Of a DNA stretch of 18,743 nucleotides, positions 13,443 to 18,743 are shown one piece after another. The DNA lies in NCBI GenBank assembly GCA_035271065.1, contig DATESB010000094.1, forward strand, positions 1-18,743. Reading direction: 5' to 3'. Position 1 is the stretch's first letter. Each line of letters opens with the position of its first letter. The notes under the pieces were generated by a model. The model was not told the DNA's origin and made no database searches. It was given only the letters and a program-made list of their open reading frames with translations. The stretch is from JAAYYM01 sp035271065. Lineage in GTDB: Bacteria; Bacillota; Clostridia; Lachnospirales; Lachnospiraceae. Both the position numbers and the translations under genes were made by a program.

Positions 13443-13882
13443 TAAGGACAATGACGATAGAAGATTATGATCAGGTATATGCACTGTGGAAGAGTATTTC
13501 CGGGTTTGCAATGAGAAGCATTGATGATTCCAGACAAGGAGTTGCGTCATTTCTCAAAAGAAATCCGACAACCAGTGTGGTTGCAGTGGAAGACGGTAAA
13601 GTGGTCGGTACCATTTTATGCGGACATGACGGCAGAAGAGGATGCTGTTACCATGTGTGCGTTTCACCCGATTACAGACGCAGAGGAATCGGAAAATCCA
13701 TGGTGGTACATGCAATGGAGGCGCTGCACAAAGAGAATATCAGCAAGGTGTCCTTGATTGCATTTACGAAGAATGATGTCGGCAATGCATTCTGGAACCA
13801 GATGGGCTGGACAAAGCGCGAGGACTTGAATTATTACGATTTTGTATTGAATACAGAGAATATCGTGGCGTATAATAGATAA
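13439..13882 (+). CDS. GNAT family N-acetyltransferase in the arg operon
   Basis: A 147-residue single-domain GNAT enzyme. The acetyl-CoA pyrophosphate loop is PDYRRRGIG (about 75-83), preceded by the beta-4 strand GCCYHVCVS; motif B ends in NAFWNQMGWTKRED, which resembles RimI-type enzymes. It begins four bases before the argC stop, so it is coupled to argC. Position suggests a link to arginine synthesis: short GNAT proteins are known to act as N-acetylglutamate synthases in some bacteria and could prime the ArgJ cycle. The sequence alone does not show glutamate specificity, and protein N-acetylation is an equally possible role. Confidence 0.9.
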   Translation: MIRTMTIEDYDQVYALWKSISGFAMRSIDDSRQGVASFLKRNPTTSVVAVEDGKVVGTILCGHDGRRGCCYHVCVSPDYRRRGIGKSMVVHAMEALHKENISKVSLIAFTKNDVGNAFWNQMGWTKREDLNYYDFVLNTENIVAYNR

Positions 13883-13911
13883 ATGAGCATTTATACGGAT
13901 GGAGATATGAT

Positions 13912-14976
13912 ATGTTAAGGACAGCATTGGGCGAAATACTGGATACATGGTATTTGCATAATTATAAAGCATTTTTTGTTGGCGTGTTGTTACTCATGAC
14001 CTGCGTGGCGGGCTACTTGGTTTATCGCTTTTTTGCATGGCTGTTTCATCGCAAAATCAAGCATGTGAACCCCATTGCTCTTTGTTGGAGAGCACTGTTA
14101 GTTGCATTGTGTGGGGTATATGGATATTTTCTTGTGGCGATTACAATCTTGTCGCGAGAACCAGGTGATGTGGGCACGGGTCTCAATCTTGAATTGCTTA
14201 CTTCTTTGACCGGAAGTAATTATATGAGAATGCAGGCATTTGAGAATATAATGCTGTTTATTCCGTTTGGTGTGTTTGTTGCACTGACTTTTTGGACCTT
14301 GTGGGGCAGGTGCGGAAAGTTTTGGTTTAGCCTTTTGTGGGGATTTTCCTGCAGCCTGCTCATTGAATTGACACAGTTGATATTCGAATACGGAATCTTT
14401 GAATTGGATGATATTGTGATGAATACACTTGGCTCACTACTTGGCTATTTGGCGGTATTTGCGCTATGGTGTATTTGGACATTTTATCGAAAGTTCTGTA
14501 AAAAGTTAAGACCGGTGGTACAGGTATTTGCGATTGTATTGATTCTTTCGATGATTTTTGACTTCTCGTCAGATGTCGGTGAAGAATCGCAGAGTCTGAG
14601 TGAACTCGTGACGCAGCAGGTAGTCATGGTGTTGGATGTATTTGTTCCGGGAGAATGGACCGGTACGCGGCAGGCTCAGATGGTTGAAGCGCTTGATCCG
14701 GTTGTTCGCAAAACGGCACATATGGCAGAGTATGCATTGCTTGCCGGAGCAACTTTCTATTTTCTGTATGAACGAAAACTGCGCGGGAAAAAGTTATATG
14801 CGCCAACATGGCTCTTTTGTCTGGTGGTCAGTATTGCGGATGAAATCAATCAATTGTCCGTGGCAGGCAGAGAGGGCGCAGCAAGAGACGTCGGTTTTGA
14901 TATGCTGGGCGTGACAATCCTGCTTCTGATGATTTACGGATATGACAAATTCAGACGAAGACACTGGATTACCTAA
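13912..14976 (+). CDS. Tandem VanZ-domain membrane protein
   Basis: A 354-residue membrane protein with two VanZ-type halves. The first (about 60-185) has ENIMLFIPFGVF, the ELTQLIFEYGIFELDDIVMN motif (split here over helices) and NTLGSLLGY. The second (about 225-350) has VRKTAHMAEYALLAG, then ADEINQ and RDVGFDMLGV. About nine hydrophobic helices are visible. VanZ proteins are linked to low-level teicoplanin resistance in the original system, but most homologues have no known role. GGAGAT precedes the ATG at 13912. It lies between the GNAT gene and argJ with short gaps (29 and 61 bases), so it is cotranscribed with arg genes although no metabolic link is apparent. Confidence 0.9.
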   Translation: MLRTALGEILDTWYLHNYKAFFVGVLLLMTCVAGYLVYRFFAWLFHRKIKHVNPIALCWRALLVALCGVYGYFLVAITILSREPGDVGTGLNLELLTSLTGSNYMRMQAFENIMLFIPFGVFVALTFWTLWGRCGKFWFSLLWGFSCSLLIELTQLIFEYGIFELDDIVMNTLGSLLGYLAVFALWCIWTFYRKFCKKLRPVVQVFAIVLILSMIFDFSSDVGEESQSLSELVTQQVVMVLDVFVPGEWTGTRQAQMVEALDPVVRKTAHMAEYALLAGATFYFLYERKLRGKKLYAPTWLFCLVVSIADEINQLSVAGREGAARDVGFDMLGVTILLLMIYGYDKFRRRHWIT

Positions 14977-15037
14977 AGTTGAAACAAGCAAGATTATGTT
15001 AACCGGATAAATTGAATTGTATTAGGAGGAAATTAGG

Positions 15038-16267
15038 ATGAACTATCAAATAATAAATGGCGGAGTGACCGCCGCAAAAGGCTTTCAGGCAACAGGAACA
15101 GAAGCAGGAATTAAATATGCAAACCGTAAGGACATGGCAATGATTTATAGTGAAGAGCCATGCGTGGCAGCAGCAACATTTACCACAAATGTCGTAAAAG
15201 CGGCACCTGTTTTATGGGACAAGCAGATTGTTGACAATGCGCCATTCTTACAGGCAGTTGTTGTAAATGCAGGCATTGCAAATGCAGGCACAGGACAACA
15301 GGGCATGGAAATCTGTGAGGCAACTGCAAAGAAGGCAGCAGATGTGTTACATATTCCTGCAAACGCTGTAGCAGTCGGTTCAACCGGCGTCATCGGAATG
15401 CAGGTTCCCGTTGATAAGATTAAAGCAGGAATTGAGAAAATGGTACCGAAGCTTGGCGGAACATTAGAAGACGGACTCATTGCAGCACAATCCATTATGA
15501 CAACAGATACGATATCCAAAGAGGCAGCAGTGACCTTTGAAATCGGTGGCAAGACTGTGACTCTGGGCGGTATGTGCAAGGGTTCAGGCATGATACATCC
15601 CAATATGTGCACAATGCTTGGATATCTCACGACGGATTTGAACATTTCCAAGGAACTTTTAGCAAAGGCATTGAAGGAGGATGTGCAGGATACCTTTAAT
15701 ATGATAACCGTAGACGGCGACACCTCTACAAACGATACACTGCTGATTCTGGCAAATGGGCTGGCCGGCAATCCGGAGATTACATCCGAGAATGAAGACT
15801 ACGCGATTTTCAAGGAAGCACTAAATTATGTAAACCAAACATTAGCTAAAATGATGGCAGGTGACGGAGAAGGTGCAACGGCACTAATTGAAGTGAAGGT
15901 CATCAATGCAGATACCAAGGAAAATGCAAAGCTTCTGAGCAAATCAGTTGTCGGCTCATCATTGACCAAGGCGGCTATCTACGGACATGACTCAAATTGG
16001 GGCAGGATTTTATGCGCACTAGGCTATTCAGGGGCTCAGTTTAATCCTAATATAGTTGATATTGCTTATGAAGGAAACGGAAAGAAAATACAAGTTTGTC
16101 AAAAGAGTATGATGGTTGATTACAGTGAAGCGGAAGCAACTGAAATTCTGTCATCACCGGAAGTGACCATTCTGGTCAATATGAATGCGGGAACGGCAAG
16201 TGCCACTGCATGGGGTTGCGATTTGACATATGATTACGTAAAGATTAACGCAGATTACCGTAGTTAA
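15038..16267 (+). CDS. argJ: Glutamate N-acetyltransferase/amino-acid acetyltransferase
   Basis: A 409-residue ArgJ. It moves the acetyl group from N-acetylornithine to glutamate; bifunctional forms can also use acetyl-CoA. The self-cleavage site is at T192 in HPNMCTMLGYLTTD, with cysteine in place of the usual alanine just before the threonine. The oxyanion-hole residues are T116-G117 in STGVIG. The chain should be processed into alpha and beta subunits before T192. Length is typical. AGGAGG lies 7-10 bases before the ATG at 15038. argB follows after 27 bases. Mono- versus bifunctionality cannot be read from sequence; the nearby GNAT gene makes the question relevant. Confidence 0.97.
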   Translation: MNYQIINGGVTAAKGFQATGTEAGIKYANRKDMAMIYSEEPCVAAATFTTNVVKAAPVLWDKQIVDNAPFLQAVVVNAGIANAGTGQQGMEICEATAKKAADVLHIPANAVAVGSTGVIGMQVPVDKIKAGIEKMVPKLGGTLEDGLIAAQSIMTTDTISKEAAVTFEIGGKTVTLGGMCKGSGMIHPNMCTMLGYLTTDLNISKELLAKALKEDVQDTFNMITVDGDTSTNDTLLILANGLAGNPEITSENEDYAIFKEALNYVNQTLAKMMAGDGEGATALIEVKVINADTKENAKLLSKSVVGSSLTKAAIYGHDSNWGRILCALGYSGAQFNPNIVDIAYEGNGKKIQVCQKSMMVDYSEAEATEILSSPEVTILVNMNAGTASATAWGCDLTYDYVKINADYRS

Positions 16268-16294
16268 AAACCGCAGTGAGAGGAGAATTTCAAT

Positions 16295-17185
16295 ATGGAT
16301 TACATGAACGAAAACTTACATAAGGCAGAGGTGCTCATTGAGGCACTCCCTTATATTCAACAATTTAACAGAAAGGTAATTGTTGTGAAATACGGCGGTT
16401 CCGCGATGACAGAAGAAGAATTAAAGCGTAATGTCATCAAAGATGTAACACTCTTAAAACTCGTTGGTTTCAAGCCCATTGTGGTACATGGTGGCGGCAA
16501 GGAAATCAGCAAATGGGTTGGTAAAGTCGGTATGGAGCCGAAGTTTGTCAACGGACTACGCGTAACCGATGCCGAAACAATGGAAATTGCCGAAATGGTA
16601 CTTGGTAAGGTGAATAAATCACTGGTAACCATGGTGCAGGAATTAGGTGTTAAAGCGGTTGGCATCAGTGGTAAGGACGGCGGACTTTTGACTGTAGAGA
16701 AGAAATATTCCGAAGGGGAAGACATCGGTTTTGTCGGAGAGATTACTAAGGTTAACATAAAGATATTAGAAGACCTATTGGAAAATGATTTTCTTCCGAT
16801 TATCGCACCAATCGGATTGGACGAAGATTTCAATACCTATAATATCAATGCTGATGATGCGGCATGTGCAATTGCGAAGGCAATGCATGCAGATAAACTG
16901 GCATTTTTAACAGATATCGAAGGTGTCTATAAAAATCCGGAGGATAAGAGCACATTTATCTCCAGATTGACCGTGAGCGAAGTAGACGGATTGATTGAGA
17001 AAGGTTACATCGGCGGCGGTATGCTTCCGAAACTCAACAATTGTACAGAAGCAATTAAGAGTGGTGTTAATCGGGTGCATATTCTCGACGGCAGAAAGCC
17101 ACACAGCCTGTTGGTAGAGTTCTTTACCGATACCGGTATCGGAACGATGTTTTTCCCGGATGAGGCGAAGGAAGAGTTAGAATAA
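16295..17185 (+). CDS. argB: Acetylglutamate kinase (arginine-sensitive type)
   Basis: A 296-residue amino-acid kinase that phosphorylates N-acetylglutamate, the second step. Motifs are VVKYGGSAM (30-38, with K32), VVHGGGKEI (63-71) and NGLRVTDAETME (86-97). The N-terminal helix AEVLIEALPYIQQF (11-24) and the C-terminal HSLLVEFFTDTGIGTM are the features known from hexameric, arginine-inhibited NAG kinases, so feedback control by arginine is expected. This fits the acetyl-cycling ArgJ next to it, where ArgB is the controlled step. GAGAGGAG precedes the ATG at 16295 by about 7 bases; a second ATG at 16304 is poorly placed for it. Confidence 0.97.
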   Translation: MDYMNENLHKAEVLIEALPYIQQFNRKVIVVKYGGSAMTEEELKRNVIKDVTLLKLVGFKPIVVHGGGKEISKWVGKVGMEPKFVNGLRVTDAETMEIAEMVLGKVNKSLVTMVQELGVKAVGISGKDGGLLTVEKKYSEGEDIGFVGEITKVNIKILEDLLENDFLPIIAPIGLDEDFNTYNINADDAACAIAKAMHADKLAFLTDIEGVYKNPEDKSTFISRLTVSEVDGLIEKGYIGGGMLPKLNNCTEAIKSGVNRVHILDGRKPHSLLVEFFTDTGIGTMFFPDEAKEELE

Positions 17186-17244
17186 CATGAAAATGAAATA
17201 GTGGTTAACATAACGCACTTTGACATGAGTAGAGGAGAATTCAT

Positions 17245-18447
17245 ATGACACAACAACAATACATAGAGGAAGCGGAGCAAACGCTGCTTCATACCTACAA
17301 TCGTTATCAAATTGTGTTCGATAAAGGAGAAGGTGTATACCTTTATGACACAGACGGTAACAAGTATTTGGATTTTGTAGCAGGGATTGCAGTACATGCT
17401 TTTGGACACAGCAACAAAGCTTTGAATGAAGCAATCAAAAAGCAGGTTGATCAATTGGTTCATATTTCAAATTATTATTACAGTGTACCGGCAATTGAAG
17501 CGGCAAAAAAACTGACAAAGGCAGCCCAAATGGATCGCGTTTTCTTTACAAACAGCGGTGCAGAGGCAATTGAGGGTGCAATTAAATCTGCACTCAAATA
17601 TGCGTATACAAGGGACAAAGTAACCGGACACGAAGTAATTGCAATGGAACATTCTTTCCATGGCAGAACCATGGGTGCACTTTCTGCAACCGGAACGACA
17701 AAATACCGCGAGCCGTTTCAGGCATTTTGCGGAGCAGTTAAGTTTGCCGAATTCAATAATTTGGAAAGCGTAAAGGCTTTGATAAATGAGAAGACTTGTG
17801 CTATTATTTTAGAGCCGGTGCAAGGTGAGGGCGGTATCTATCCGGCAAATCCGGAATTCCTTCAGGGGATTCGCAAAATCTGTGATGAAAAAGATATTCT
17901 GTTGATTTTTGATGAAATTCAATGTGGTATGGGACGTTGCGGTGCAATGTTTGCATGGCAGAAATACAATGTAAAACCCGATATCATGACAGCAGCCAAG
18001 GCGCTTGGTGGCGGGGTACCGGTTGGAGCATTTTTGATGACACAAAAGGTTGCGGAGCAATCACTTGTGGCAGGCGACCATGGTTCCACTTATGGTGGCA
18101 ATCCGCTTGTGACGGCAGCAGTCAGCAAGGTGTTTGATATCTTTGAAGAAGATCAGGTAATTGCACATGTCAATGAGGTGACTCCGTATCTTGAGGAAAA
18201 ACTTAAAGCACTTTCAGTACAATATGATTGCATCAAAACGTGTCGTGGCATGGGATTGATGCAGGGAATTGTATTTAACAAGCCGGTGGCAGCTATCGTT
18301 AATAAAGCATTGGAAAAGGGATTGCTGCTGGTTACGGCAGGTACGGATATTATTCGTCTGGTGCCTCCACTTATTATCACAAAAGATAATATTGATGAGA
18401 TGCTTTGCATTTTGAAGAGTAGTATAGAAGAAACGCAGGGAGTATAG
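17245..18447 (+). CDS. argD: Acetylornithine aminotransferase
   Basis: A 400-residue class III PLP aminotransferase that converts N-acetylglutamate semialdehyde to N-acetylornithine with glutamate as donor. Seen are FTNSGAEAIEGAIKSA (101-116), the HSFHGRTMGALSATG segment (136-150), the cofactor residues D223-E224 in IFDEIQ and the Schiff-base lysine K252 in TAAKALGGGVP. Length is normal. GAGGAGAA lies 7 bases before the ATG at 17245. It is 59 bases after argB and closes the arg operon as seen here. Members of this family can also act on succinyldiaminopimelate, but the context supports the arginine role. Confidence 0.96.
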   Translation: MTQQQYIEEAEQTLLHTYNRYQIVFDKGEGVYLYDTDGNKYLDFVAGIAVHAFGHSNKALNEAIKKQVDQLVHISNYYYSVPAIEAAKKLTKAAQMDRVFFTNSGAEAIEGAIKSALKYAYTRDKVTGHEVIAMEHSFHGRTMGALSATGTTKYREPFQAFCGAVKFAEFNNLESVKALINEKTCAIILEPVQGEGGIYPANPEFLQGIRKICDEKDILLIFDEIQCGMGRCGAMFAWQKYNVKPDIMTAAKALGGGVPVGAFLMTQKVAEQSLVAGDHGSTYGGNPLVTAAVSKVFDIFEEDQVIAHVNEVTPYLEEKLKALSVQYDCIKTCRGMGLMQGIVFNKPVAAIVNKALEKGLLLVTAGTDIIRLVPPLIITKDNIDEMLCILKSSIEETQGV

Positions 18448-18453
18448 AGTTAT

Positions 18454-18743
18454 ATGAAACGACCACCTAAATTAATTTCAATCATGCTGGTTTTGGCATT
18501 GCTTGGCGGAATGATGTATGTGGCAATGTCGGACACAGTGACTGAGATGGTCAATACCACTTCATTGCAAATTGTAGGCAATGAAGTAATTGATACGACA
18601 AAAGAGCCGGAGGCAGAAGACGAGCCGTTGATACTTTGGTATGCGGATGAAGCGCTGACGGAATATTTGAATAGTATGGCCTTGGCTTATTACGAGGAAT
18701 ATGGCGGCACGAAAGTGACGCCTGTACTCGTTTCAGGTGTGGA
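18454..18743 (+). CDS. Probable extracellular solute-binding protein (partial, N-terminus)
   Basis: The frame opens at ATG 18454, six bases after the argD stop, and runs off the window (96 codons). A basic start (MKRPPKL) and hydrophobic segment (about 8-27) form a signal peptide or anchor without a lipobox cysteine. A Glu-rich linker follows, then PLILWYADEALTEYLN and AYYEEYGGTKVTPVLVSGV, which resemble the first lobe of ABC-transporter family 1 solute-binding proteins. The ribosome binding site GGGAG lies in the last codons of argD, so translation is probably coupled. Its substrate is unknown, and the rest of the gene is needed to confirm the family. Confidence 0.7.
   Translation, partial: MKRPPKLISIMLVLALLGGMMYVAMSDTVTEMVNTTSLQIVGNEVIDTTKEPEAEDEPLILWYADEALTEYLNSMALAYYEEYGGTKVTPVLVSGV

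Noticed and set aside
15145..15771. Long open frame of 208 codons antisense to argJ
   Set aside because: It is a shadow of the strongly supported argJ frame; the product is low-complexity (Ser/Ala/Pro-rich) with no start context or domain.

Overview
The window looks like chromosomal DNA of an anaerobic, low-to-mid GC Clostridia (Bacillota), most probably a Lachnospiraceae. This rests on strong AGGAGG-type ribosome binding sites, dense head-to-tail gene packing, family-typical proteins (a DUF5721 protein, a SpoVAE-type membrane protein, a DegV protein, an S1-domain protein, tandem VanZ domains, a type-2 ArgC) and a hairpin-bearing leader resembling a repeat I recall from Roseburia/Agathobacter-type genomes. 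No tRNA, rRNA, CRISPR array, transposase or phage gene was seen, and no stretch longer than about 250 bases lacks a gene.

Layout. (1) 1-2222: the tail of an unknown gene, then a polytopic membrane protein (possibly GT-C-like) whose stop overlaps the start of a DPM1-like family 2 glycosyltransferase; this looks like a two-gene unit for lipid-linked sugar transfer. (2) 2280-4309: a YbaK-type aminoacyl-tRNA deacylase, a three-S1-domain RNA-binding protein and a solitary spoVAE. (3) 4381-8560: DUF5721 protein on the minus strand (TTG start), M18 aminopeptidase, DegV protein, and on the minus strand an orphan LytTR response regulator (its end overlaps degV) and a DUF1294 membrane protein. (4) 8561-8796: a structured non-coding stretch with a well-formed promoter and three inverted repeats. 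(5) 8797-10949: a DUF4397 protein with proline-rich 18-residue repeats, a divergent histidine phosphatase, and an AbrB/MazE-type antitoxin followed by a PIN toxin gene cut off after 26 codons. (6) 11020-18447: the arginine region. argG (minus) faces away from argC-GNAT-vanZ-argJ-argB-argD (plus). (7) 18454-end: start of a probable extracellular solute-binding protein.

How the genes work together. ArgJ, ArgB, ArgC and ArgD make ornithine from glutamate by the acetyl-recycling route, and ArgG carries citrulline towards arginine; argF, argH and carAB are not here. ArgB carries the N-terminal helix and C-terminal signature known from arginine-inhibited NAG kinases, as expected when ArgJ recycles acetyl groups. 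The argG-argC gap holds four ATGCAT/TGCATA-type palindromes in two pairs, each pair spaced about two helical turns apart; one pair covers both hexamers of a good argC promoter. This is the arrangement expected of ArgR operators.

Most of the window is ordinary housekeeping DNA. The parts most worth a second look are the paired ARG-box-like sites, the GNAT gene and tandem VanZ gene inside the arg operon, the antitoxin left behind by a truncated PIN toxin (with a clear promoter and repeat operator), the solitary spoVAE with a forespore-type promoter candidate, the structured leader of the DUF1294 gene, and the repeat-bearing DUF4397 protein.
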